A stretch of DNA of 46,743 nucleotides, from positions 1 to 46,743 of the forward strand of contig NZ_VJOL01000017.1 in assembly GCF_007556705.1 (NCBI RefSeq), in the 5' to 3' direction. The notes beneath the pieces were generated by a model, which saw nothing but the letters and a program-made list of their open reading frames with translations, was not told where the DNA came from and searched no databases. This document shows, piece after piece, positions 23,325-32,142 of this stretch (the stretch's first letter is position 1; every line of letters starts with the position of its first letter). Origin of the DNA: Tepidimonas thermarum. GTDB lineage: Bacteria; Pseudomonadota; Gammaproteobacteria; Burkholderiales; Burkholderiaceae_C. The position numbers were made by a program, and so were the translations under genes.

Positions 23325-23846
23325 TCATACGCCAGCCACGGGGCGCTTGTCTGCCCCTTTGTGGCGTGGCAGCGGCAGTCGCGGGTCGAATTTGGCACGA
23401 CGAATGCTGAAGTAGGCCTTGACCTGGCGCACGTTGCCCTGTTCGGTCCACAGCCGCTGCGCCAGGGCGTGGTAGTCGGCCATGCTGCGCACCGCCACCA
23501 CGAGCACGAAGTCTGGCCCGGCGCTGACGCGGTAGCACTGCTGCACCGCGGGCTCGGTCACCGCGCGGGCTTCGAACGCGCGCAGGTGCTCCTCGCCCTG
23601 GTGGTCCAGGCCGATTTCGACGATGGCCGTCAGGCCTTCGCCCAGCGCGGCAGCCAGCCGCTGCGGTTGGAGGATGGCCACGCGGCGCTCGATCACGCCC
23701 GCTGCCTCCAGCCGCCGCAGGCGCCGCAGGACGGTGGGTGCCGACACGCCGCACTGCGCCGCCAGCACCTGCAGCGACTGGCTGGCGTCCGTCTGCAGGG
23801 CGTCGAGCAGGCACAGGTCGAGATCGTCGATAGAAAGATCACTCAT
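23325..23846 (-). CDS. Lrp/AsnC family transcriptional regulator
   Basis: The 173-residue product is the third Lrp-type regulator in the window. The winged helix is at residues 6-65 (IDDLDLCLLDALQTDASQSL, GVSAPTVLRRLRRLEAAGVI). The RAM domain follows (GLTAIVEIGLDHQGEEHLRA to VRQVKAYFSIRRAKFDPRLP) with a short basic tail. It is divergent from glmS across a strongly AT-rich 136-bp region, which suggests autoregulation there. The effector cannot be told. The SH3-protein gene follows 44 bp downstream on the same strand. Confidence 0.92.
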   Translation of the reverse strand: MSDLSIDDLDLCLLDALQTDASQSLQVLAAQCGVSAPTVLRRLRRLEAAGVIERRVAILQPQRLAAALGEGLTAIVEIGLDHQGEEHLRAFEARAVTEPAVQQCYRVSAGPDFVLVVAVRSMADYHALAQRLWTEQGNVRQVKAYFSIRRAKFDPRLPLPRHKGADKRPVAGV

Positions 23847-23982
23847 AAAGACCAGAATTTTGAAAGAAAATTTTTTGCTTGGATGGGTGTAGAAAAAAAT
23901 TTCGTAAACAGTTTATAAATGTAACCCGATTGCTTTTGCGCCACCGTACGCTCGCGCTCATCGGCATTTGGAGGACAGATCG
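23847..23982. promoter_or_regulatory. AT-rich divergent control region of the Lrp-type gene and glmS
   Basis: Three A/T-palindrome centres are visible near 23857, 23870 (GAAAATTTTTT) and 23899 (AAAAATTTCG), within one of the most AT-rich stretches of the window. A TATAAAT at 23914-23920 could be the -10 element of glmS, about 70 bases before its start. The pattern fits cooperative Lrp-family binding; that the divergent regulator binds here is inferred. The glmS ribosome site GGAGG is at 23970-23974. Confidence 0.5.
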
Positions 23983-25905
23983 ATGTGCGGAATCGTGGGG
24001 GCAGTAGGAACCACGGACGTGGTGGGCGTGTTGCTGCAGGGCTTGCAGCGGCTGGAGTACCGCGGCTACGACTCGTGCGGGCTGGCGGTACACCGCGGGG
24101 CGCCGCTGGCCGATGCGCCGTGGCCGTCCGAGCGCGGTCTGGTGCGCGCGCGCAGCACCGCGCGCGTGGCCGAGCTGCAGGCGCAGGTGCAGGCCGACGG
24201 CTTGCGGGCGGCCACCGGCATCGCCCACACGCGCTGGGCCACGCATGGGGCGCCGGCCGTGCACAACGCCCACCCGCACGTCAGCCGCGGGCCGGGGCCC
24301 GACGCCGCGCAGCGCGCGCCGCGCGTGGCGCTGGTGCACAACGGCATCATCGAAAACCACGAGGCCCTGCGCGCGGAACTGCAAGCACGCGGCTACGTGT
24401 TCGAGAGTCAGACCGACAGCGAGGTCATCGCGCACCTGATCGACAGCCTCTACGACGGTGACCTGCTGGCGGCGGTGCGCGCGGCCACGGCCCGCCTACA
24501 CGGCGCTTACGCGATCGCGGTGCTGCACCACGACGAACCCCAGCGCTTGGTCGGTGCGCGCGCCGGCTCGCCCCTGGTGCTGGGCATAGGCTCCGCCACG
24601 GACGGCCCCGTGCCGCATTACCTGGCCAGCGACGCGCTGGCGCTGGCGGGCGTGACCGACCGCATCGTCTTCCTGGCCGAGGGGGATCTGGTGGACATGG
24701 CCCTGGGCCGCTACCGCGTCGTCGGCGCCGACGGGCGCGCGCTCGACGACGCCGCGCGGCCGGTGCGCGTGGTCGAGCTGGGCAGCCAGGATGTGGCGCT
24801 GGGGCCCTACCGGCACTACATGCAAAAGGAAATCTTCGAGCAGCCGCGCGCGCTGGCCGACACGCTCGAAGGGGTCGAAGGCATCGTGCCCGAGCTGTTC
24901 GACGACCACGGCATCCGCTCGCGCGCGGCCTGGCGCGTCTTTGGCGAGACGGACCGCGTGCTCATCCTGGCCTGCGGCACCAGCTACTACGCCGGTTGCG
25001 TCGCGCGCTACTGGCTGGAGTCGATCGCAGCCGTCCCCACCACGGTGGAAATCGCCAGCGAGTACCGCTACCGCGACAGCGTGCCCGATGCGCGCACGCT
25101 GGTCGTCACCATCAGCCAAAGCGGCGAGACCGCCGACACCCTGGCCGCGCTGCGGCACGCCCAGTCGTTGGGCATGAGCCACACGCTGACCATCTGCAAC
25201 GTGGCCACCAGCGCCATGGTGCGCGAATGCGAGCTGGCGTATGTCACGCGCGCGGGGGTGGAAATTGGTGTGGCCAGCACCAAGGCGTTCACGACCCAGC
25301 TGGCCGCGCTGTTTTTGCTGACGCTGGTGCTCGCGCAAGCCAAGGGCCGGCTGAGCGCCGAGGACGAGGCGCGCCACCTGCGCGCCATGCGCCACCTGCC
25401 CCTGGCGCTGCAGGCGGTGCTGGCGTTGGAGCCGCAAATCATCCGCTGGGCCGAGGATTTTGCCGCCAAGGAGCATGCGCTGTTTCTGGGGCGCGGGCCG
25501 CATTACCCCATTGCGCTCGAAGGCGCGCTCAAGCTCAAAGAGATCAGCTACATCCACGCCGAGGGCTATCCGGCCGGCGAGCTCAAGCACGGCCCCCTGG
25601 CGCTGGTGACCAGCGCGATGCCGGTGGTGGCCGTGGCGCCCAACGACGCGCTGCTCGACAAACTCAAGAGCAACCTGCAGGAGGTGCGCGCACGCGGCGG
25701 GGTGCTGTACGTGCTGGCCGATGCCGACACCCACATCACCAGCGGCGAGGGGCTGCATGTGATCCGCATGCCCGAGCACTACGGGACCCTGAGCCCCATC
25801 CTGCACGTGGTGCCGCTGCAGCTGCTGGCCTACCACACCGCCTGCCTGCGCGGCACGGACGTGGACAAGCCGCGCAACCTGGCCAAGAGCGTGACGGTGG
25901 AGTGA
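23983..25905 (+). CDS. glmS: Glutamine-fructose-6-phosphate aminotransferase (isomerising) GlmS
   Basis: GlmS makes glucosamine-6-phosphate from fructose-6-phosphate and glutamine, the first step to UDP-GlcNAc. The 640-residue product begins MCGIVGAVG; the Cys after the initiator Met is the glutaminase nucleophile, which fixes the start at 23983 over the in-frame TTG 15 bases earlier. The glutaminase domain contains [23 protein letters not shown]-like [10 protein letters not shown] and [11 protein letters not shown]. Two SIS domains follow, with [47 protein letters not shown] and the C-terminal [15 protein letters not shown]. No glmS ribozyme or sRNA feature was recognised in the short leader. 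Confidence 0.97.
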   Translation: MCGIVGAVGTTDVVGVLLQGLQRLEYRGYDSCGLAVHRGAPLADAPWPSERGLVRARSTARVAELQAQVQADGLRAATGIAHTRWATHGAPAVHNAHPHVSRGPGPDAAQRAPRVALVHNGIIENHEALRAELQARGYVFESQTDSEVIAHLIDSLYDGDLLAAVRAATARLHGAYAIAVLHHDEPQRLVGARAGSPLVLGIGSATDGPVPHYLASDALALAGVTDRIVFLAEGDLVDMALGRYRVVGADGRALDDAARPVRVVELGSQDVALGPYRHYMQKEIFEQPRALADTLEGVEGIVPELFDDHGIRSRAAWRVFGETDRVLILACGTSYYAGCVARYWLESIAAVPTTVEIASEYRYRDSVPDARTLVVTISQSGETADTLAALRHAQSLGMSHTLTICNVATSAMVRECELAYVTRAGVEIGVASTKAFTTQLAALFLLTLVLAQAKGRLSAEDEARHLRAMRHLPLALQAVLALEPQIIRWAEDFAAKEHALFLGRGPHYPIALEGALKLKEISYIHAEGYPAGELKHGPLALVTSAMPVVAVAPNDALLDKLKSNLQEVRARGGVLYVLADADTHITSGEGLHVIRMPEHYGTLSPILHVVPLQLLAYHTACLRGTDVDKPRNLAKSVTVE

Positions 25906-25970
25906 GCAGGGATGTGGGCGAGGTTACGATATCCATCCTTGCTGATAAACGGATCGAATCAAGGCCCCGC

Positions 25971-26435
25971 ATGACCCTACGCCTCTACGCCCTTGCCGCC
26001 GCCGTGGCGGCCAGCCTGACGCTGGCTCCCAAGGCCCACGCCGACACCAAGGCCGCCGTGATCGACGATATGGCGGCCTATCTGGACTTCGTTGACTACG
26101 GCGGCGGGGTGATCTTCGCCGAGCAGATTCCGAAGGAGGCGTGGGCCCGCATCCTGGTCATCGATGCCCGCGATGCGGCCCAGTACGCCAAGGGGCACAT
26201 CCCCGGTGCGATCAACATGGAGTGGCGCCAGGTGCTGGCACGCCGCAGCGAAATCCCCCGCGACCGCATGGTGCTGATTTACTGCAACACCGGCTCCCTG
26301 TCGGCGCAGGCGGGCTTTGCGCTGCGGGTAGCGGGTTGGGACAACGTGCGCATCCTTCAGGGCGGCATGGAGGAGTGGAAGGCCAAGGGCGGATTCGACG
26401 CTGCCGCCAAGGCCACAGCGCCTGCGCGCCACTGA
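25971..26435 (+). CDS. Exported single-domain rhodanese-like protein
   Basis: The 154-residue product has a Sec signal peptide (MTLRLYALAAAVAASLTLAP, cleavage after AHA near residue 24) and one rhodanese domain: ILVIDARDAAQYAKGHIPGA, then the active-site loop LIYCNTGSLSAQA with Cys105, and GWDNVRILQGGMEEWKAKGG. It is therefore a periplasmic protein able to carry a persulfide sulfur on Cys105. Its substrate is unknown. A short upstream part (about residues 26-55) is unique. It begins 65 bp after glmS, so it may be co-transcribed, though no functional link is obvious. Confidence 0.88.
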   Translation: MTLRLYALAAAVAASLTLAPKAHADTKAAVIDDMAAYLDFVDYGGGVIFAEQIPKEAWARILVIDARDAAQYAKGHIPGAINMEWRQVLARRSEIPRDRMVLIYCNTGSLSAQAGFALRVAGWDNVRILQGGMEEWKAKGGFDAAAKATAPARH

Positions 26436-26470
26436 TTCGTCGCTGTCTGCCGGCGGGGACGGTCGCTCTC

Positions 26471-26977
26471 TCAGGGGGCAGTGTGCCCTGTCGCGCCCGG
26501 GGCGGAGTCGGTCGGGGCACAGTCCCGGCAGACGCCATGCCAGGCGAGGTCCAGCCGCGCCCCCTGGTGCCCCAGCGCCTCGAGTTGCGCCTGCCACAGA
26601 TGCGCGGCTTGCTGCAAAGCCTCGGGCAGTTCGTCCAGATCCAGCCGGCGCTGGCAGGTGTCGCACGCCCAGACCGCATGCAGCGCGGGGTGTGCGCCGT
26701 CGTCGCACCAGACCCAGGCCCGCGCGCGCTGCTGGGGGTCGTCACCCGCCAGACAGCGCACCAAACCGGCGGCATGCAGGCGCTCCAGCAGCCGATACAG
26801 CGTCACCCGGTCCACCACGATCCCCTGCGCCTGCAGCGCCTGCTGCAGGGTGGCGTGGCGCCACACGCGGCGCGGGGGCTGCGCCAGCAAAGCCACGGCT
26901 GCCCGGGTCGCGCGGCTCAGCCGCAGGCCATGCGCACGCAGGCGGTCCGTCAAGGGGGCGGGTAGGGGGTCAGTCAT
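26471..26977 (-). CDS. zur: Fur-family regulator, probable Zur (zinc uptake repressor)
   Basis: The 168-residue product has a Fur-type winged helix (RLRAHGLRLSRATRAAVALL, RHATLQQALQAQGIVVDRVT, LYRLLERLHAAGLV). A dimerisation domain follows with two CxxC pairs, ACDTCQRR and GVCRDCAP, which hold the structural zinc. The divergent gene encodes a zinc-binding transport protein, which points to Zur rather than Fur or PerR. The ATG at 26977 is used; a GTG three codons upstream would also be in frame. The shared control region is about 90 bp. Confidence 0.85.
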   Translation of the reverse strand: MTDPLPAPLTDRLRAHGLRLSRATRAAVALLAQPPRRVWRHATLQQALQAQGIVVDRVTLYRLLERLHAAGLVRCLAGDDPQQRARAWVWCDDGAHPALHAVWACDTCQRRLDLDELPEALQQAAHLWQAQLEALGHQGARLDLAWHGVCRDCAPTDSAPGATGHTAP

Positions 26978-27068
26978 AAACGCCACAAAGTTGCATTATG
27001 ATCGGGTGCTCACCATTGTCTGTCAATGCCGCCGTCCGTCGTGGCCGGCAGGTCGAAGGAGTGTGTGC
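26978..27068. promoter_or_regulatory. Divergent control region of zur and the zinc-binding protein gene
   Basis: This 91-bp gap contains an AT-richer core at about 26984-27005 with a short CATTATG palindrome at 26994-27000, where a Zur operator would be expected. I cannot match it confidently to a known Zur box. A ribosome site AAGGAG at 27056-27061 precedes the plus-strand gene. Confidence 0.4.
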
Positions 27069-28043
27069 ATGTCGCAATCCGTGGGTATCGAGGGGTGGTC
27101 GCGGCGCGGGCTGATGCGCTGGGCTGGTGGGGTGGCCGTGTCGATGCTGGCAAGGGTGTCGGCGGTCCGGGCGGAAGGGGCTTTGCCCGTCGTCGCCAGT
27201 TTCAGTATTTTGGCCGACCTGGTGCGTCAGGTGGGGGGCGATCGGGTGCAGGTGGATGCGCTGGTGGGGCCCGAGGCGGATGCCCACGTCTTTCAGCCGC
27301 GCCCGGCGGATGCGCGTCGCCTGACCGCGGCGCGGCTGGTCGTGGCCCATGGCCTGGGGTTTGAGGGATGGCTGGAGCGCCTGCTGCGCAACGCTGCCTA
27401 CCAAGGCGCGCTGGTGCGCGTCAGCGATGGCCTGCCCGATCCGCTGCCGGCCCGGGGGCAGCACGGCCATGGCGGGCACGACCACGCCCACGTCCACGAC
27501 CACGGGGACTGGGACCCGCACACCTGGCAAGATGTGCGCAACGCCATGCACGCGGTGCAGCGCATCGAAGCCGCCTTGTGCGCCGCCGACCCCGATGGCT
27601 GCGCGCACTACCGCCAGCGTGGCGCCGACTACCGGGCGCGCCTGCAGGCGTTGCACGACGACATCGTGGCCGCCTGGCAGGCCATCGAGCCAGCGCGCCG
27701 CAAGGTTGTCACCTCGCACGCCGCGTTTGGCTACTACGCCCGCGCGTATGGCGTGACCTTCCTGGCGGCCAAAGGGGTGAGCACCGCCAGCGAGCCCTCC
27801 GCCACCACGGTGGCGCGCTTGATCCGCCTGATTCGCGCCGAGGGCGTGCGCGCGGTGTTCATCGAGCGCCTCACCGATCCGCGCCTGATCGAGCGCATTG
27901 CCAAAGAAGCCGGTGTGCGGCCGTCGGCGGTGCCGCTGTATTCGGATGCGCTGTCCGCGCCCGCAGGGCCAGCGCCGGACTACATCGCCCTCATGCGCCA
28001 CAACACGCAGGCGCTGGTGGCGGCCATCCGCAGCGGCGCGTAA
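27069..28043 (+). CDS. znuA: Zinc/manganese ABC transporter substrate-binding protein, ZnuA-like
   Basis: The 324-residue product is a cluster A-I metal-binding protein. It has FSILADLVRQVGGDRV, DAHVFQPRPADARRL (ligand His73), a His-rich mobile loop at about residues 131-146, DPHTWQDVRNAM (His151), SHAAFGYYARAYGV (His217), and a C-terminal lobe with an Asp near 293. The His-rich loop is typical of zinc-specific ZnuA. The N-terminus carries SRRGLMR before a hydrophobic stretch ending ARVSAVRAEG, which could be a Tat rather than a Sec signal. The permease and ATPase genes (znuB, znuC) are not next to it. Divergence from zur supports zinc-responsive control. Confidence 0.9.
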   Translation: MSQSVGIEGWSRRGLMRWAGGVAVSMLARVSAVRAEGALPVVASFSILADLVRQVGGDRVQVDALVGPEADAHVFQPRPADARRLTAARLVVAHGLGFEGWLERLLRNAAYQGALVRVSDGLPDPLPARGQHGHGGHDHAHVHDHGDWDPHTWQDVRNAMHAVQRIEAALCAADPDGCAHYRQRGADYRARLQALHDDIVAAWQAIEPARRKVVTSHAAFGYYARAYGVTFLAAKGVSTASEPSATTVARLIRLIRAEGVRAVFIERLTDPRLIERIAKEAGVRPSAVPLYSDALSAPAGPAPDYIALMRHNTQALVAAIRSGA

Positions 28044-28078
28044 GGGGGCGACCGGGACACGGCCAACGTGTACGGCGG

Positions 28079-29155
28079 CTAGCGCAGCACCAGCCCCGGT
28101 GCCCCCTCAGGGGGCGGGGCCTGCATGCGGCCGATCACCCAGCCCGGTGTCCCTTGAGCAGCGGCAAAGGCCGCCTGCACCGCGTCCAGCGCATCCGGCG
28201 CGCACGCTACCAGCAGGCCGCCGCTGGTCTGCGGGTCGCTCACCAAGGTCTGCCACAGCGCTCGCTCGGCCTCTGGCAGTGCCGACAGGTCCACCGCATC
28301 GCCGTAGCTGGCCCAGTTGCGCCCCGAGGCCCCGGTCCAGATGCCCTGCCGCACCAGCGCGCGGGCGATGTCCAGCACCGGCAGCGCACGCGTGTCCACC
28401 TGGGCCAGCAGCCCGGCGGGGCGGCACATCTCCAGCAGATGCCCGGCCAGACCAAACCCTGTGACATCGGTCATGGCGTGCACACCCGGCAGCGCCCCCA
28501 GCGTGGCCCCGGCGCGGTTGAGCAGCGTGGTCCAGCGCCGCATTGGGGCGTAGCCGTCGGCGTCGAGCAACCCTTTTTTGAGCGCAGCCGACAGCACGCC
28601 CACCCCCAGCGGCTTGCCCAGCACCAACACGTCGCCCACCTGTGCGCCGGCGTTGGTCTTGACGTGATCCGGGTGCACGGTGCCGATTGCGGCCAGGCCG
28701 TAGATCGGCTCCACCGTGTCGATCGAGTGCCCGCCGGCCAGCGCCACCCCGGCGTCGCGGCACACGGTGGCCCCGCCTTCCAACACGCGTGCGATGACCG
28801 GCTGGGGCAGTTGGTTGATGGGCATGCCCACCAAGGCGAGTGCGACCAGCGGCTGGCCGCCCATGGCGTAGACGTCCGACAGGGCGTTGGTGGCGGCGAT
28901 GGCGCCGAAGTCGAAGGCGTCGTCCACCACCGGCGTGAAAAAGTCCGTGGTGGCCACCAGCGCCAGGTCGTCGCGCAGGCGGTACACGGCGGCGTCGTCG
29001 CTGGTGGCGGTGCCCACCAGCAGCTCAGGGGGCGCCAGGTGCGCTGGCACCCGGGCCAGCAGCTCCTGCAGCACCGCGGGCGCAATCTTGCAGCCGCAGC
29101 CGCCCCCGTGGGCCCACTGGGTCAGGCGCTGCGGGTCGCGTGCATGCTCGTTCAT
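28079..29155 (-). CDS. selD: Selenophosphate synthetase SelD (selenide, water dikinase)
   Basis: SelD makes selenophosphate from selenide and ATP. The 358-residue product has the active-site motif GGGCGCKIAP with Cys20 and Lys23, corresponding to Cys17 and Lys20 of the E. coli enzyme; this is the cysteine and not the selenocysteine form. Further motifs are SDDAAVYRL, TTDFFTPVVDDAFDFG, NALSDVYAMGG, GGHSIDT, TDVTGFGLAGHL and DPQTSGGLLVA. It begins MNEHARDPQRL at 29155, preceded by AAGGGA. The start is 24 bp from the divergent mnmH start, so the two genes of the selenium pathway share one short control region. Confidence 0.96.
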   Translation of the reverse strand: MNEHARDPQRLTQWAHGGGCGCKIAPAVLQELLARVPAHLAPPELLVGTATSDDAAVYRLRDDLALVATTDFFTPVVDDAFDFGAIAATNALSDVYAMGGQPLVALALVGMPINQLPQPVIARVLEGGATVCRDAGVALAGGHSIDTVEPIYGLAAIGTVHPDHVKTNAGAQVGDVLVLGKPLGVGVLSAALKKGLLDADGYAPMRRWTTLLNRAGATLGALPGVHAMTDVTGFGLAGHLLEMCRPAGLLAQVDTRALPVLDIARALVRQGIWTGASGRNWASYGDAVDLSALPEAERALWQTLVSDPQTSGGLLVACAPDALDAVQAAFAAAQGTPGWVIGRMQAPPPEGAPGLVLR

Positions 29156-29179
29156 CGAAGGTCCCTTACAGTACGGGCC

Positions 29180-30247
29180 ATGGCGGCCAAGCCCGATATT
29201 GTCACCCTGGACCAGCTCGACGCGTTCGATGCGCGCATCGACGCGCGCAGTCCCGCCGAGTTTGCCGAGGACCACGTGCCCGGCGCCATCAACTGCCCGG
29301 TGCTGGACAACGACGAGCGCCGCATCGTCGGCACGCTGTACAAGCAGCGCGGCCCGTTCGAGGCGCGGCGCCTGGGCGGCGTCTGGGTGGCGCGCAACAT
29401 CGCCCGCCATGTCGAGACCTTGTGGCAAGGCCAGCCCGCACATTGGCGGCCGTTGGTCTATTGCTGGCGCGGCGGGCAGCGCAGCGGTGCCTTCGTGCTG
29501 TGGCTGCGCCAGATCGGCTGGGCCGCCGCCCAGTTGCAAGGGGGTTACAAGGCCTACCGGCGCTGGGTGGTCGAGCAGCTCGACGCCCTGCCGCCGCGCC
29601 TGGGCTGGCGCGTGCTGGCGGGCCCCACCGGCAGTGGCAAAACCCGGTTGCTGCACGCGCTGGCGGCGGCGGGCGCGCAGGTGCTGGATCTGGAAGGGCT
29701 GGCGCGCCACCGAGGCTCCATCCTGGGGGCGTGGCCCGATGGCCAGCCGCAACCGAGTCAGAAGGCCTTTGACACCGCGCTGGTGGACGCGCTGCGCCGC
29801 TTGGACCCCGCACAGCCGGTGTGGGTGGAGGCGGAAAGCCGCAAGATCGGCCAGGTGCAGCTGCCCGCCGTGCTGACGCTGGCGCTGCAGCAGGCCCCGC
29901 GCGTGCAACTGGAGGTGCCGTTTGCGGCGCGGCTGGCGCTGGTGTTGCAGGACTACGCCTGGCTGGGGCGCGACCCGCAGGCTCTGGCGCGCCGGCTGAT
30001 GGCCCTGCGCGGCCTGCAAGCCAACGACACGCTGGCGCGTTGGCAGGACTGGGCGTTGGCCGGGAACCTGACCGACCTGTTTGCCGAGCTGATGACGCAC
30101 CACTACGATCCGCTGTACCGGCGCGCGCAGGCACGCGCCGCGGCACCGTGGCGCGTGCTGCCGTTGGAGGGGCTGGATCCAGCCGGACTCGGCCGCGCCG
30201 CCGCCGAGCTGCTCGACGACGCCGGGATGTCCGGCTGTGTCCGATGA
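29180..30247 (+). CDS. mnmH: tRNA 2-selenouridine synthase MnmH (SelU/YbbB)
   Basis: MnmH replaces the sulfur of 2-thiouridine at tRNA position 34 with selenium from selenophosphate, through a geranylated intermediate. The 355-residue product has an N-terminal rhodanese domain (IDARSPAEFAEDHVPGAINC, active-site loop VYCWRGGQRSGAF with Cys95). A P-loop domain follows, with Walker A AGPTGSGKT at 147-155, LDLEGLARHRGSILG and EAESRKIGQVQLP. Its partner selD is divergent with a 24-bp gap. No selA, selB or selenocysteine tRNA is in the window, so the selenium use that can be shown here is tRNA modification. Confidence 0.95.
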   Translation: MAAKPDIVTLDQLDAFDARIDARSPAEFAEDHVPGAINCPVLDNDERRIVGTLYKQRGPFEARRLGGVWVARNIARHVETLWQGQPAHWRPLVYCWRGGQRSGAFVLWLRQIGWAAAQLQGGYKAYRRWVVEQLDALPPRLGWRVLAGPTGSGKTRLLHALAAAGAQVLDLEGLARHRGSILGAWPDGQPQPSQKAFDTALVDALRRLDPAQPVWVEAESRKIGQVQLPAVLTLALQQAPRVQLEVPFAARLALVLQDYAWLGRDPQALARRLMALRGLQANDTLARWQDWALAGNLTDLFAELMTHHYDPLYRRAQARAAAPWRVLPLEGLDPAGLGRAAAELLDDAGMSGCVR

Positions 30248-30307
30248 CGGGGTGCGGACGTGGCGCCGCCCGTCAACGGCACGGCGCACGCGGTGGAGTG
30301 AAAGCGC

Positions 30308-31102
30308 TCACCCCGGACGGCGCGTTGCCGGCCCCAAGCGGTCCACGCGATCGGTGATGACGGCGTCCAGCCCCCAGTCGAGCAGGGTGCGCGCGCGCGC
30401 GGCATCGTTGACGGTGTAGGCCAGGGTGCGCCGGCCGGCGGCGCGTTGCTGCGCGATCAGCGCCTCGGTCCACAGCGTGTGGTTGAGGACGACCGCCACG
30501 CAGTCCAGGGCGGCCGCCACCGCCCAGCACCCAGGCCACAGACTGTCCAGCAGCAGGCCGCGCGGCAGGTGCGGGCAGGTCTGTTGCGCCGCTTGCAGCG
30601 CCGCCGGCTGAAACGAGGTCAACAGCGGCCACGCCGGTCCCCCGGGTTGCCCGGCGCCGTGCGCGCGCCACAGCGCGTCGGCCGCCTGCGCCACCGCCGC
30701 CCCGGTGGCGGCTTCCGTGCCCGGCGTCGGCTTGATTTCCAGGTTCAGCAGCGCGCCACGCGGCACGGCCCAGTCCGCCAGCGCGTCCAGCCGCAGCAGC
30801 CGCTCGCCGGCATAGGCGGGGCTGTGCCAGCCGCCGGCATCGAGCGGCGCGAGCACCTCCCAGGGCAGGTCCCCGGCGCGCCCCTGGCCGTTGGTGGTGC
30901 GCTCCAGCGTGGCGTCGTGCAGCAAAAACGGCACACCGTCGGCCGAGAGCTTCACGTCGCACTCGAACGCGCGCCAGCCCAGGCGCCAGCCGAGCTCGAA
31001 GGCGGCCAGGGTGTTTTCCGGGGCGAGCTTGCCGGCGCCACGGTGCGCGATCCAGCGCGGGAAGGGCCAGTCGGCAGCGGGGGTGGGGCGGTGCGTGGTC
31101 AT
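30308..31102 (-). CDS. ugpQ: Glycerophosphodiester phosphodiesterase UgpQ
   Basis: UgpQ hydrolyses glycerophosphodiesters in the cytoplasm to sn-glycerol-3-phosphate and an alcohol. The 264-residue product has the GDPD signatures WIAHRGAGKLAPENT (catalytic His20), FECDVKLSADGVPFLLHDATLERTT-type region with HDATLERTTNGQG, LLNLEIKPTPG, LLTSFQPAALQ and YTVNDAARARTLLDWGLDAV. A GTG at 31117 gives five more residues and overlaps the ugpC stop as GTGA, so translational coupling with ugpC is possible from either start. It is the last gene of the ugp operon. Confidence 0.93.
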   Translation of the reverse strand: MTTHRPTPAADWPFPRWIAHRGAGKLAPENTLAAFELGWRLGWRAFECDVKLSADGVPFLLHDATLERTTNGQGRAGDLPWEVLAPLDAGGWHSPAYAGERLLRLDALADWAVPRGALLNLEIKPTPGTEAATGAAVAQAADALWRAHGAGQPGGPAWPLLTSFQPAALQAAQQTCPHLPRGLLLDSLWPGCWAVAAALDCVAVVLNHTLWTEALIAQQRAAGRRTLAYTVNDAARARTLLDWGLDAVITDRVDRLGPATRRPG

Positions 31103-31113
31103 GGCGGGGCCGC

Positions 31114-32130
31114 TCACACACGTTGCCCGGTGGCGGCGTCGTAGGCGTGCACCCGGTCGGGCATGGGGCGCACGTGGATGGTGTCACCCACCCGTGGGTG
31201 ACAGGGGTGGCTCTCGGCCAGCCGCACCGTGATCGGTTGGCCGTGCGTGCGTCCGTGGATCAGGCGCTCGGCGCCAAGCAGCTCCAGCGCATCCACCGCC
31301 ACCGGCCAGCCGCCGCCGTCGTCGGCGAGCAGCAAGTGCTCGGGGCGGATGCCCAGCAGCTGACCGGACGTGCTGCCCGGCACGTCGCGCAGCAGGTTCA
31401 TGGCCGGCGAGCCGATGAAGGTCGCCACGAACGTGGTCGCCGGCCGGTGGTAGACCTCCTCGGGCGTGCCAAATTGCTCCATGCGCCCGCCGTTCATCAC
31501 CATGACGCGCTGCGCCAGGGTCATCGCCTCCACCTGGTCGTGGGTCACGAACAGGCTGGTGATGCCCAGCTCGCGGTGCAGTTTTTGGATTTCCAGCCGC
31601 GTTTGCACGCGCAGCTTGGCGTCCAGGTTGGACAGCGGCTCGTCGAACAAAAACACCTGCGGCTGGCGCACGATGGCGCGCCCCATCGCCACGCGCTGGC
31701 GCTGTCCGCCCGAAAGCTGGCACGGCTTGCGCTCCAGCAAATGCCCCAGCTCCAAAATGCGTGCCGCCTGCTCGACGCGGCGGCGGATTTCGTCCTTGGG
31801 CAAGCCGCGCAGCTTGAGCCCATAGGCCATGTTGTCGAACACGCTCATGTGCGGGTAGAGCGCGTAGTTCTGAAACACCATCGCGATGTCGCGCTGCGCC
31901 GGCTCCAGGGTGTTGACCACCCGCTCGCCGATGCGGATCGTGCCAGCGCTGATGGTCTCCAGCCCCGCCACCATGCGCAGCAGCGTGGATTTGCCGCAGC
32001 CCGAGGGGCCGACGATGACGACGAACTCGCCGTCGGCGATCGCGGCGCTGAGGCCGTGGATGGCGGTATAGGTTTGGTGGCGCGCCGTCTGGTAGCGTTT
32101 GACGACGTGTTCGAACTGCAGAGATGCCAT
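31114..32130 (-). CDS. ugpC: sn-glycerol-3-phosphate ABC transporter ATP-binding protein UgpC
   Basis: This is the ATPase of the UgpBAEC importer. The 338-residue product has Walker [10 protein letters not shown] at 41-49, the Q-loop [15 protein letters not shown], the signature [16 protein letters not shown], Walker [17 protein letters not shown] and the H-loop [14 protein letters not shown]-terminal OB-type (TOBE) regulatory domain runs from about residue 240 ([15 protein letters not shown] to [18 protein letters not shown]). This is the MalK-type ATPase class. The preceding ugpE ends 12 bp upstream and ugpQ follows directly, consistent with one transcript. Confidence 0.95.
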   Translation of the reverse strand: MASLQFEHVVKRYQTARHQTYTAIHGLSAAIADGEFVVIVGPSGCGKSTLLRMVAGLETISAGTIRIGERVVNTLEPAQRDIAMVFQNYALYPHMSVFDNMAYGLKLRGLPKDEIRRRVEQAARILELGHLLERKPCQLSGGQRQRVAMGRAIVRQPQVFLFDEPLSNLDAKLRVQTRLEIQKLHRELGITSLFVTHDQVEAMTLAQRVMVMNGGRMEQFGTPEEVYHRPATTFVATFIGSPAMNLLRDVPGSTSGQLLGIRPEHLLLADDGGGWPVAVDALELLGAERLIHGRTHGQPITVRLAESHPCHPRVGDTIHVRPMPDRVHAYDAATGQRV

Positions 32131-32142
32131 GAGGGGATGGGG

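Noticed and set aside
27460-27510. His-rich stretch considered as a simple-sequence repeat
   Set aside because: It is the usual metal-binding loop of ZnuA-type proteins.
29600-29700. Walker A motif after the rhodanese domain considered as a gene fusion
   Set aside because: Rhodanese plus P-loop is the normal architecture of MnmH, so there is nothing unusual.
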